Source: XYD1-FULL-39-28 sp964539855
GTDB taxonomy: Bacteria; Patescibacteriota; Minisyncoccia; Minisyncoccales; Staskawiczbacteraceae
DNA length: 40,116 nucleotides
NCBI GenBank assembly: GCA_964539855.1
Contig: CAZIJR010000001.1
Location: 1-40,116, forward strand
Direction of reading: 5' to 3'
Shown: in pieces, positions 23,035-30,269 of the stretch
Layout of the letters: each line of letters starts with the position of its first letter
How positions within the stretch are numbered: position 1 is the stretch's first letter
Made by a program: the position numbers and the translations under genes
Notes under the pieces: generated by a model
Database searches by the model: none
What the model saw: the letters and a program-made list of their open reading frames with translations, nothing else
What the model was told of the DNA's origin: nothing

Positions 23035-24372
23035 GTGCATAAAAACTATTATAAACATTTTGCTTTTCTGTATACTACCGTTTTGCTGTTTTTTTTGAAC
23101 AGTTCCTTTGCTTTTGCGCTTGAAACAACTTACCCTTCTTTGCCTGGATTTCCGGCAGTTACAGATAAAAGCAATCTACCAGAGTATGTTGCCTATTTTT
23201 TTGGATTGGCAATAGCAGTAGCTGCAATTTTAGCCGTTATCTTTTTAGCAATAGGTGGGCTACGATTAATAACGTCTATAAGCAGTCCTTCTGCCCATAC
23301 TGACGCGTGGAATACGATAAAGGGCGCTATCTTAGGGTTATTATTATTAATGGCTGCTTTCTTAATTTTGCGAACAATAAATCCTGATTTTATAGAGCCC
23401 GTTTTAACTCCTTTGCCTGATGTTGATGGAATTTTTTACTATGATGGAACCAATAAACTGCCCTCCCCTATGTCAGAATCAAATACGCGCAATGTGCCCG
23501 AAGGGTATGACCGGTTAATTTATGTATGTAGTTCTGGTCCATCTTTGTTTGTATGGAAGTTTCCTGAAACAAATTTTCAAGGGATTGATGGCGCCTACAC
23601 ACAAGCTATAAACTGCGGAGATTCTATTAATATTACAGATGCCAGATCTTTTAATTTAGCGTTTGAGTCCACGGGTATTTATTATTGTATGGGAGGTTGC
23701 AGTGAAACAGGGACAATATGCTCTGGGCTTATGTCTAAAACAAACACATCAAGTGGACAAATATCCGAGCCTTTTAAAAACAATGTGAAATCGGTACTGT
23801 TTGTAAACGATCCTACACAAGCTCTACAATATGGCGCTGTTTTCCATTTTTTTGATGACCCAAAGCAATCAGGTCCATGCTCTTTTATTTATAACCTAAC
23901 GAGCACAGACAAAAAAAGAAGTTGTTTTAATATGGGGAGTAGTCCTTCCTCGTCAGTTAGTGTTTTTGCTTGGAACTATAAAACCCCTGAAACATCTGGA
24001 GCGGGGGCAAACTTTTATAGTGAACCATGGGGGAATGCCGTAGGCGCCCGCGCTGGAAATTATTTTCTCAGTAGTGGCAACATAAAAAATTATTTTCATA
24101 TTCCTACTAATAAAATAATTTTTAATTATTCTGGTATTAATAGGCCCACCAACTATATCAGCCTTTACCAAAGTTTTTTGCAACGCCCAGGGTCAATTTA
24201 TTTAGAAGGAAATTACCTTTTTGTTCTAAACAATCTCATCTCTACCAACGATCATGGAGAAAAATTGTTTGTTTGCCAAATTTTTTATAGTGATATTTTT
24301 AATATAAAAGAAACTGAGTTTTTTGCAAAAGAAAATAAAATTGAAAACATTGAAATACTGCCGATAAAATAA
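23035..24372 (+). CDS. Surface protein: pilin-like module plus beta-rich ectodomain (2 of 3)
   Basis: The 445-aa product uses a GTG start, since no ATG lies nearby in frame and it follows the previous stop by 17 nt. It has a signal peptide (about 1-28), helices about 47-75 and 90-113 ending in RTINPDF, then L-TPLPDVDGIFYY. Its ectodomain aligns by eye with the 21569 protein: ARSFNLAFESTGIYYCMGGC..., then NNVKSVLFVNDP, VFAWNYKTPE..GANFYSEPWG, and the C-terminus IENIEILPIK. The gene is not a simple duplication of its neighbour, since only the framework residues are conserved. The same beta/gamma-crystallin-like interpretation applies, with lower certainty for this copy. Confidence 0.76.
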   Translation: MHKNYYKHFAFLYTTVLLFFLNSSFAFALETTYPSLPGFPAVTDKSNLPEYVAYFFGLAIAVAAILAVIFLAIGGLRLITSISSPSAHTDAWNTIKGAILGLLLLMAAFLILRTINPDFIEPVLTPLPDVDGIFYYDGTNKLPSPMSESNTRNVPEGYDRLIYVCSSGPSLFVWKFPETNFQGIDGAYTQAINCGDSINITDARSFNLAFESTGIYYCMGGCSETGTICSGLMSKTNTSSGQISEPFKNNVKSVLFVNDPTQALQYGAVFHFFDDPKQSGPCSFIYNLTSTDKKRSCFNMGSSPSSSVSVFAWNYKTPETSGAGANFYSEPWGNAVGARAGNYFLSSGNIKNYFHIPTNKIIFNYSGINRPTNYISLYQSFLQRPGSIYLEGNYLFVLNNLISTNDHGEKLFVCQIFYSDIFNIKETEFFAKENKIENIEILPIK

Positions 24373-24374
24373 TT

Positions 24375-25562
24375 ATGCCAAAAAATCATACAATATCTTT
24401 TATAATTTTATTCTTTATTATATCAGCCGGGTTTTTTTTCCTGCCTCAAAATAAAGTTTTTTCCGCCGACTTACAACTTGAAGTTGCGTATCCTGTTTTG
24501 GGAACAGGAGCAAAAATAACAGCACAGTCAGATTTAACCGAATATCTAAAATATGTTTTTGACTTTGGAATAATGATAGGATTTTTCTTTGTTTTTCTTT
24601 CTTTGGCCTGGGCCGGAGCTCTTTATTTTTTATCTCCGGCAATTCCGGGAGCATTAAATGACGTAAAAGACAGGATTTCGGGCGCTATAACAGGAATGGT
24701 TATTTTAGTACTTTTGTATTTAATTATTGTAACAATAAACCCATACCTGGCTATTTTTAAGCTTGGCGAGATAGAACCCGTACCACTGCCAGAGCCTAAT
24801 ACTTCTTACCCGGGGGTTACTTTATATGAATCTGAAAATTGTTCTGGCACTTCAAACACTTACACCAACAACGTATCTGATTTGGGAAGCTTAAACAATA
24901 AGGTGCAGTCTGTAGGCATTTCACAAAACCCAGAGGAAAAGCTTTATTATATAGCTGTTTTATATGATATAAACGGTAATTGGGGAAAATGCCAATATAT
25001 AAACCCAAACAACCCTTGCGCGCCAAAAATAGATCCATTTGCCGCATCAGCTTCCATTTACCAATATGATTTTTATCCAAAAGGTGATGGCATTTACTTA
25101 TACCGCAAACCGTTTGATCAAATCCCAGGGAAAGAAGAAAATAAAAAAGGGGGATATTTAAAAATCACTAATTCCCAGATTGGTAAAGGAACTTTGCTAT
25201 ATCTTCCTAATCTGCGCTTTACGGGCATGTCTTCTAATTATAATAATTTAAGAGATTGCTCTGTTCCTGAAGAAGAGCAAGATTGCGCGAAATACGACGA
25301 AAAAGGAAAGTGTACACAAAAAGAATGTCCTAAATTATCAGAAAAAAACATATCCTCAATATATATATCAGGAGATTATCTAGTTTTGCTTGTATATTTT
25401 GCACCCGGCGACAATCCACAAGGGCCTTGGACTTATTGCCAGGCCTATGCCTCTAACAATGACGTGAACAAAGAAGGGCCGGAGCAAATAAAATGGGATG
25501 CTGTAAGGAATCAGGGGAAAGACCCGAATTGGATAGCTATTATTCCAATAAAAGAAAAATAA
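24375..25562 (+). CDS. Surface protein: pilin-like module plus beta-rich ectodomain (3 of 3)
   Basis: The 395-aa protein starts 2 nt after the previous stop. It has a signal peptide (about 1-30), helices about 55-80 and 95-120 ending in VTINPYLAIF, and a Pro linker. The segment GVTLYESENCSGTSNTY...LNNKVQSVGI (about 149-183) is the clearest beta/gamma-crystallin-like motif of the set: aromatic-acidic start, central Gly, N-x-K-V-x-S-V end. A second unit GDGIYLYRKPFDQ...GGYLKITNSQI follows near 237-270. The C-terminus WIAIIPIKEK matches the paralogues' ending. It is the last gene of the operon before the terminator at 25568. Confidence 0.78.
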   Translation: MPKNHTISFIILFFIISAGFFFLPQNKVFSADLQLEVAYPVLGTGAKITAQSDLTEYLKYVFDFGIMIGFFFVFLSLAWAGALYFLSPAIPGALNDVKDRISGAITGMVILVLLYLIIVTINPYLAIFKLGEIEPVPLPEPNTSYPGVTLYESENCSGTSNTYTNNVSDLGSLNNKVQSVGISQNPEEKLYYIAVLYDINGNWGKCQYINPNNPCAPKIDPFAASASIYQYDFYPKGDGIYLYRKPFDQIPGKEENKKGGYLKITNSQIGKGTLLYLPNLRFTGMSSNYNNLRDCSVPEEEQDCAKYDEKGKCTQKECPKLSEKNISSIYISGDYLVLLVYFAPGDNPQGPWTYCQAYASNNDVNKEGPEQIKWDAVRNQGKDPNWIAIIPIKEK

Positions 25563-25567
25563 ACTTA

Positions 25568-25602
25568 AAACAAAAACGGCTATACCAGCCGTTTTTGTTT
25601 TA
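25568..25602. terminator. Bidirectional terminator between T4SS-like operon and jag
   Basis: A perfect 13-bp stem AAACAAAAACGGC/GCCGTTTTTGTTT with loop TATACCA serves both convergent transcripts. The jag stop codon overlaps its end. Confidence 0.93.
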
Positions 25603-26073
25603 GTTGGGCTTTATGATAATATGCCTGTCCAAGCCATTTCCAAGGCTCTCTGTAGAGACATCTGGCCGCTTGGAAAGCTCTGCGTGTATAATTCTTCTTT
25701 CATAAGACGGCATAGGTAAAAGATTTTTTTCCTCTTTTTTTAGTGCCACCTCATCAGCAAGTTCTTTGGCTAAATTTTTTAGATAATTTTCTTTTTTGTT
25801 TTTATAATCATTAATATCCAAGTTTAAATAAAAAATGCTTTCCATTTTATTATTTAACATCATTCTTAACAAACGCTGAATCTCAAAAAGAGTTTGGCCT
25901 CCTTGCCCAATCAAAATTTGGGGCTCCTCTATCTGAATATTCAAGTCCACAACATCTTTTTCTGCAGAATCAGTAAAAACATTAACATCCATTTTTACAA
26001 CGGGCACGGTCATTTTTGAAAAAAATTCTTCTACTGCCTCTTTTATTTTTCTTTTTTGATTTTGGTTAATCAT
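25600..26073 (-). CDS. jag: Jag/KhpB RNA-binding protein (KH-R3H)
   Basis: This 157-aa protein has a KH domain with the GxxG loop in LIGQGGQTLFEIQRLL (about 52-67) and an R3H domain with PSYERRIIHAEL (about 121-132). It lacks the separate N-terminal Jag-N extension seen in longer homologues. It is predicted to bind RNA and influence cell-wall synthesis or division, as in Firmicutes. It overlaps yidC by 8 nt, in the conserved order rpmH-rnpA-yidC-jag. Confidence 0.92.
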   Translation of the reverse strand: MINQNQKRKIKEAVEEFFSKMTVPVVKMDVNVFTDSAEKDVVDLNIQIEEPQILIGQGGQTLFEIQRLLRMMLNNKMESIFYLNLDINDYKNKKENYLKNLAKELADEVALKKEEKNLLPMPSYERRIIHAELSKRPDVSTESLGNGLDRHIIIKPN

Positions 26074-26785
26074 GCTTTAATATAAAATATTGCTGGATTA
26101 TAGAAAAAATTCCACTGGCCGTCCAGTATAGCCCTAGCGCAGAGGGCAAACCTAAAAGTATTATTACTGTAAACCCTGGCAAAAAATAAACCATTTGTTT
26201 TTGCATAACTTGAGAAAAATCTGATGTTTTCCCATCTTTTTTTTTCTCTAAAGATGCTTTGGGAATCAACATTTTGGTTTGGAAATATTGCACCACCCCA
26301 GCCAAAACCGCCATGACAATATTTGCCTTAGACAAGTCTATTATGCCCAAAAACATCGGGTTTAAGTGGCCAGGGTTTAAAACAAATTGATATAAATTAA
26401 CCAACTCACTTGGATTTAAGCCGTTCCAAAAAACCCTATAAAGAGCGATTAAAATCGGGATTTGAATTAAGGACAGTAATATTCCTGAAAACGGATTTAT
26501 TTTTTCATTTTTATAAAGCTCTAAAGTTTCCTTTGCCTGTTTTTCTCTGTCGTCTTTGTATTTTTTTTGGATTTCGCTAATTCTAGGCTGTAATTTTTGT
26601 AGACTTTTTTGAGAAGTGACTGCCTTTACAGAGACTGGATAAAGTATAAACCTTATAACCAGCGTTAATGTTATAATAGCCACCCCAAAATCATTTCCCG
26701 GAATATAATCATAAAACAACACAAGAGCATTAAAAAGCGGCTGGTATAATATAATATAAAAAAAATGTATTATTGTGTCAAACAT
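26066..26785 (-). CDS. yidC: Membrane protein insertase YidC (short form)
   Basis: The 239-aa protein is the short YidC/Oxa1 type, without the large periplasmic domain of proteobacterial YidC. Hydrophobic segments are near 5-25, 30-55, 95-120, 150-170 and 195-235. The conserved core region includes AIITLTLVIRFILYPVSVK, the cytoplasmic hairpin LQKLQPRISEIQKKYKDD and the C-terminal GLYWTASGIFSIIQQ. It inserts membrane proteins with or without SecYEG. It overlaps rnpA by 16 nt and jag by 8 nt, indicating one transcript and coupled translation. Confidence 0.95.
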   Translation of the reverse strand: MFDTIIHFFYIILYQPLFNALVLFYDYIPGNDFGVAIITLTLVIRFILYPVSVKAVTSQKSLQKLQPRISEIQKKYKDDREKQAKETLELYKNEKINPFSGILLSLIQIPILIALYRVFWNGLNPSELVNLYQFVLNPGHLNPMFLGIIDLSKANIVMAVLAGVVQYFQTKMLIPKASLEKKKDGKTSDFSQVMQKQMVYFLPGFTVIILLGLPSALGLYWTASGIFSIIQQYFILKHD

Positions 26786-27114
26786 TTTGCTTTTATTAAA
26801 ATGCTTTTTATTTCTACCCTTAGCTGTCCAAAATCTTTGTTTTTTACCTCTGGCAAAGAAACAAAAACCAAATCCAATCCTTTTTTAGTGTTTTTAAAAT
26901 TATTTTTTATAATTTCCGATAACCTTCTCCTTATTTTATTTCTTTCCACTGCCTTTTTTGATACTTTTTGACTGACAACAAAACCAAATCTGCTATACTC
27001 CAGGCCGTTTTTTAAAACCTTTAAAATAAATGAGGAGTTTTTAAAACCTGCCCCTTTTTTGAATATTATTTCAAAGTCCTTTTTTTTCTTGATTCGATTG
27101 TTTTGGGGCAGCAT
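26770..27114 (-). CDS. rnpA: Ribonuclease P protein component
   Basis: This 114-aa basic protein binds RNase P RNA and helps cut 5' leaders from pre-tRNA. The central VSQKVSKKAVERNKIRRRLSE region carries the RNR signature (RNKIRRR, about 60-66), preceded by LKNGLEYSRFGFVVS. It starts 12 nt after rpmH and overlaps yidC by 16 nt. The RNase P RNA is not in the window. Confidence 0.95.
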   Translation of the reverse strand: MLPQNNRIKKKKDFEIIFKKGAGFKNSSFILKVLKNGLEYSRFGFVVSQKVSKKAVERNKIRRRLSEIIKNNFKNTKKGLDLVFVSLPEVKNKDFGQLRVEIKSILIKAKCLTQ

Positions 27115-27126
27115 AGATCTTTAGGG

Positions 27127-27261
27127 TTATACCACAACCTTTTTTCTGCCTTTTCTGCGGCGATTTTTTAAAACCTGCCTTCCAGTTTTTGTTGTTTTGC
27201 GCTTCAAAAAACCGTGAGTTCTCGCTCTTTTTTTCTTTTTAGGCTTATAAGTAAAGCTCAT
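27127..27261 (-). CDS. rpmH: 50S ribosomal protein L34
   Basis: A 44-codon gene on minus starts with ATG at 27261 and reads MSFTYKPKKKKRARTHGF, then LKRKTTKTGRQVLKNRRRKG, then RKKVVV and TAA. The pattern (KPKKRKR-x-HGF-x-R-x-x-T-x-x-GR-x-VL-x-x-RR-x-KGR) is unmistakable L34. It heads the classical rpmH-rnpA-yidC-jag run divergent from dnaA, with a good promoter at 27295-27323. Confidence 0.97.
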   Translation of the reverse strand: MSFTYKPKKKKRARTHGFLKRKTTKTGRQVLKNRRRKGRKKVVV

Positions 27262-27464
27262 TGTATTAAATATTTATCTTAGTATAATGTAATCATTATA
27301 ACCTAAAAAAGGCCTAATTACAAGCACTTATCTATTGTGCGTCTGCATTAAAATAAACCTAACAAGTTATCCACACTTTAATAACAGGTTTATTTTTTCC
27401 CAACCTATTTGACAATCAGGGAATAAAAAGGAAAAATACAGTATTACTTAAAAATTATTTTTAA
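27262..27464. other. rpmH-dnaA intergenic region with a DnaA box (possible oriC part)
   Basis: This 203-nt AT-rich gap contains one perfect DnaA box TTATCCACA at 27367-27375. It also holds the divergent rpmH promoter and a TTGACA at 27409-27414 that may be the dnaA -35, for which no good -10 is visible. A weaker box-like TTATCTATT lies at 27328. Confidence 0.6.
27295..27323 (-). promoter_or_regulatory. Promoter for rpmH-rnpA-yidC-jag
   Basis: The minus strand reads TTGTAA (27323-27318), a 17-nt spacer and TATAAT (27300-27295), 33 nt before the rpmH ATG. Confidence 0.7.
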
Positions 27465-28820
27465 ATGAACAATATTGAACTTTGGCAATCTGTTTTGGCT
27501 CAAATGCAATTTCACATCTCCAAGGCAAATTTTGCCACCTGGTTCCAAAACACTGAAATATCCTCCAGGGATGATGAAAAAATAATTATTTCTGTTCCAA
27601 ATGCTTTCTCCAAAGAGTGGCTCAGCAATAAATATAATAAAACCATACTGAAAATACTACGAGAAGTAGACGACTCTATAAAAGATTTGGCTTTTATAAT
27701 AAAACCTCAACAGATAAAAAATATTGATTTAAAGGCAATTCAAGATACGGGAAGGTCAGAAGAAATACAACTTAAGTTTGATGAATTTAAGATAAACAAG
27801 GACACTAATTTAAATCCGCGCTATACTTTTGATAATTTTGTAGTAGGATCTTTTAACGAGTTGGCGCATGCGTCCGCTTTAGCCGTTTCAGACAACCCGG
27901 GATTCACATATAACCCTCTTTTTATTTATGGAGGAACAGGACTAGGCAAAACACATCTCATACAATCCATTGGGAATAAAATATCAGAAGAATCTAAAAA
28001 AAAGAAGGTAAAATATATTTCTTCAGAAAAATTTGTTTCAGGTATTGTTTCTGCTATTAGAACCAATAGCATGGAGGCTTTTAAAGCCAGCTTGGCTCCC
28101 ATTGATGTTTTAATTTTAGATGACATACAATTTTTAGCCGGCAAAACTAAAAGCCAAGAGGAATTTTTTCATGTTTTTAATTCTTTGTATGAGAAAAATA
28201 AACAAATAATCCTTTCCTCGGATAGGCCCCCAAACGCTATTGCAGAACTTGAAGAAAGGTTAAAATCCAGGTTTGAAGGTGGTATGATAGCCGATGTGAG
28301 CTTACCAGATTACGAAACCAGGCTTGTTATTTTAAAAACTAAACTCCAGGAAAAAAACATGGAACTCCCGGAGGAAATTTTAGACTATGTTGCTACAAAT
28401 GTAAAAAAAAATATAAGAGAGTTAGAGGGTGCCCTAAATAAGCTGTTAGTGTATGGCAAGATTAATCAAACCCTTGATTTAGAAACCGTAAAAAAGTTAC
28501 TAAAAGGATTTATTTTTTCTCCTTTTGACGTGGCAAATTACAAAAAAATTATTGAAACTGTTGCTAAATTTTATAACTTAGACGAAAAAAACCTATTTGA
28601 TCCTACTAGGCGAAAAGAAATTGTACGGCCAAGACAGGTTGCTATGTTTTTAATGAGGAAAGAGTTAAAATATTCTTTTCCTGCAATAGCCAGAAAATTT
28701 GGAGGAAAAGACCATACAACAGCCATATATGCTTATAAAAAAATACTTCAAGAAAACGAAGAAAATAATAAACTAACCGAAGAAATTAATTTAATAAAAC
28801 AAAGAATTTACAGTGGTTGA
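27465..28820 (+). CDS. dnaA: Chromosomal replication initiator DnaA
   Basis: The 451-aa product has all four domains. Domain I is about 1-80 (LWQSVLAQMQFHISKANFATWF), with a short linker. The AAA+ domain has Walker A GGTGLGKTHL near 152-161 and Walker B VLILDDIQFL near 207-216. Domain IV is the DNA-binding part, with the signature FGGKDHTTAIYAYKKI near 419-434. It binds DnaA boxes and opens oriC; boxes are present on both sides of the gene. It ends with TGA, arguing against TGA reassignment. Confidence 0.98.
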   Translation: MNNIELWQSVLAQMQFHISKANFATWFQNTEISSRDDEKIIISVPNAFSKEWLSNKYNKTILKILREVDDSIKDLAFIIKPQQIKNIDLKAIQDTGRSEEIQLKFDEFKINKDTNLNPRYTFDNFVVGSFNELAHASALAVSDNPGFTYNPLFIYGGTGLGKTHLIQSIGNKISEESKKKKVKYISSEKFVSGIVSAIRTNSMEAFKASLAPIDVLILDDIQFLAGKTKSQEEFFHVFNSLYEKNKQIILSSDRPPNAIAELEERLKSRFEGGMIADVSLPDYETRLVILKTKLQEKNMELPEEILDYVATNVKKNIRELEGALNKLLVYGKINQTLDLETVKKLLKGFIFSPFDVANYKKIIETVAKFYNLDEKNLFDPTRRKEIVRPRQVAMFLMRKELKYSFPAIARKFGGKDHTTAIYAYKKILQENEENNKLTEEINLIKQRIYSG

Positions 28821-29088
28821 TTATGTGTGGATAAATAGTGTTAAAAGGCGTGTTTAAAACCATAATAACAATCTAATAAGTTTTATACTAAAAGAATCAC
28901 CCAAAAATTTTCACTTTGCTATTAATTATCCCCTCACAACTTATACACAGCCAAAACAGAACAAAAACAAGTATTTTCCCCTCGTAGATCAAAACATTTT
29001 TAAAAAACTTAGTTCAAAAAACAGCCTACATAATAACAATAATTTAATAATATATTAATAATTAATAGTTAATTAAAAGCTTAAAAAA
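28821..29088. other. dnaA-dnaN intergenic region, candidate oriC
   Basis: This 268-nt very AT-rich gap contains a perfect DnaA box in reverse, TGTGGATAA (28826-28834), and TTATACACA (28941-28949). An extreme AT stretch (about 29030-29080) before dnaN could act as the unwinding element. No gene or stable hairpin is seen. Confidence 0.6.
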
Positions 29089-30213
29089 ATGAAGGTAGAA
29101 ATTTTAAAGGAAAATTTAAAAAACGGATTGAGTATTGTTGAAAAAATCGTTGGTAAAAATTTATCTTTACCGATTTTAGACAACGTTTTAATCAGTACAG
29201 AAGATAGTTTTTTAAGTTTAAGTTCTACTGATTTAGAAACGGCCATAAAGCTTTGGATTTTAACAAAAATTGTAAAAAAGGGGAAAGTTGTGGTTCCTGC
29301 AAAATTTCTTTCCAGTCTTGTGGCACTCCTTCCTAATGAAAAGATCATCCTCGAGGAAAAAAATCAAGGGCTATACGTTGAGTGTAAAAACTTTAAGAAT
29401 CAAGTTCAGGGTTTTAGTCCTGAGGAGTTTCCAATAATTCCAGAATTTAAAAATACGGATTTTTTGGAGGTTGATAATCAAAAATTTTGCCAAGGCCTTT
29501 CTCAAATTGTAGATGTGGCCTCTCCCTCTCAATCAAGGCCAGAAATTTCTGGAATTTATTTTATGTTTTCAAAAAATGTAATTAAAATAGTTGCCACAGA
29601 CAGCTTTAGACTAGCAGAAAAAAACATTTTATTGGAAGCGCCAGTAAAAAAGGATGTTTCTTTTATCCTTCCCCAAAAACCGGCCAGGGAGATAATAAAT
29701 ATTTTAAGCGAAAAAAACGGGAAACTAAAAATATATTTTTCTCCTAATCAAACAATGTTTGAATTTCCAATGAAAGAATCTCCACACCCAGAAGCCCAGG
29801 TTGTTTCAAGGCTAATTGAAGGGGAATACCCAAATTACGAAGAAATTATTCCTAAAAAATTTAAAACACATATTATTATTAAGCGAGATGAATTTCTAAG
29901 CCAAATAAAAACAGCCTCTCTTTTTGCCGGTAAAATTAATGAGGTAAAAATAACAGTTAATATGCAGTCAAAAAACATTGAGATATTCGCCAAAGACCCG
30001 GATATAGGCGAGAGTCGGTCTAATATTTCTGCAAAAATTGAAGGGGAAGAAATGGAGGTTTCTTTTAACCATAAATTTCTTATAGATGGACTGCAAAATA
30101 TAAAAAGCTCAGAGGTTGTATTTGATATGAGCAAAGAAGAGGGGCCGTGTGTTTTAAAGCCCGTGGGGGATCCTAGTTATATTTATGTTGTAATGCCTAT
30201 AAAAGCTACCTAA
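29089..30213 (+). CDS. dnaN: DNA polymerase III sliding clamp, beta subunit
   Basis: The 374-aa clamp has three repeated domains. It starts MKVEILKENLKNGLSIVEKIVGKN, and LPILDNVLI and LSLSSTDLETAI lie in domain 1. VATDSFRLAEK is the typical domain 2 signature near 170-180. The C-terminal YVVMPIK resembles the usual Y-V-V-MP-x-R/K ending that closes the hydrophobic partner-binding cleft. It encircles DNA and tethers polymerase. It has the classical position after dnaA and ends at the 30223-30250 terminator. Confidence 0.97.
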   Translation: MKVEILKENLKNGLSIVEKIVGKNLSLPILDNVLISTEDSFLSLSSTDLETAIKLWILTKIVKKGKVVVPAKFLSSLVALLPNEKIILEEKNQGLYVECKNFKNQVQGFSPEEFPIIPEFKNTDFLEVDNQKFCQGLSQIVDVASPSQSRPEISGIYFMFSKNVIKIVATDSFRLAEKNILLEAPVKKDVSFILPQKPAREIINILSEKNGKLKIYFSPNQTMFEFPMKESPHPEAQVVSRLIEGEYPNYEEIIPKKFKTHIIIKRDEFLSQIKTASLFAGKINEVKITVNMQSKNIEIFAKDPDIGESRSNISAKIEGEEMEVSFNHKFLIDGLQNIKSSEVVFDMSKEEGPCVLKPVGDPSYIYVVMPIKAT

Positions 30214-30222
30214 TTTTTATAT

Positions 30223-30250
30223 AAAAATCCCCGTATGTCCGGGGATTTTT
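30223..30250. terminator. Bidirectional terminator between dnaN and PBP gene
   Basis: A perfect 11-bp stem AAAAATCCCCG/CGGGGATTTTT with loop TATGTC lies between convergent genes. Confidence 0.93.
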
Positions 30251-30269
30251 TATTAATATTTGTTTATCT

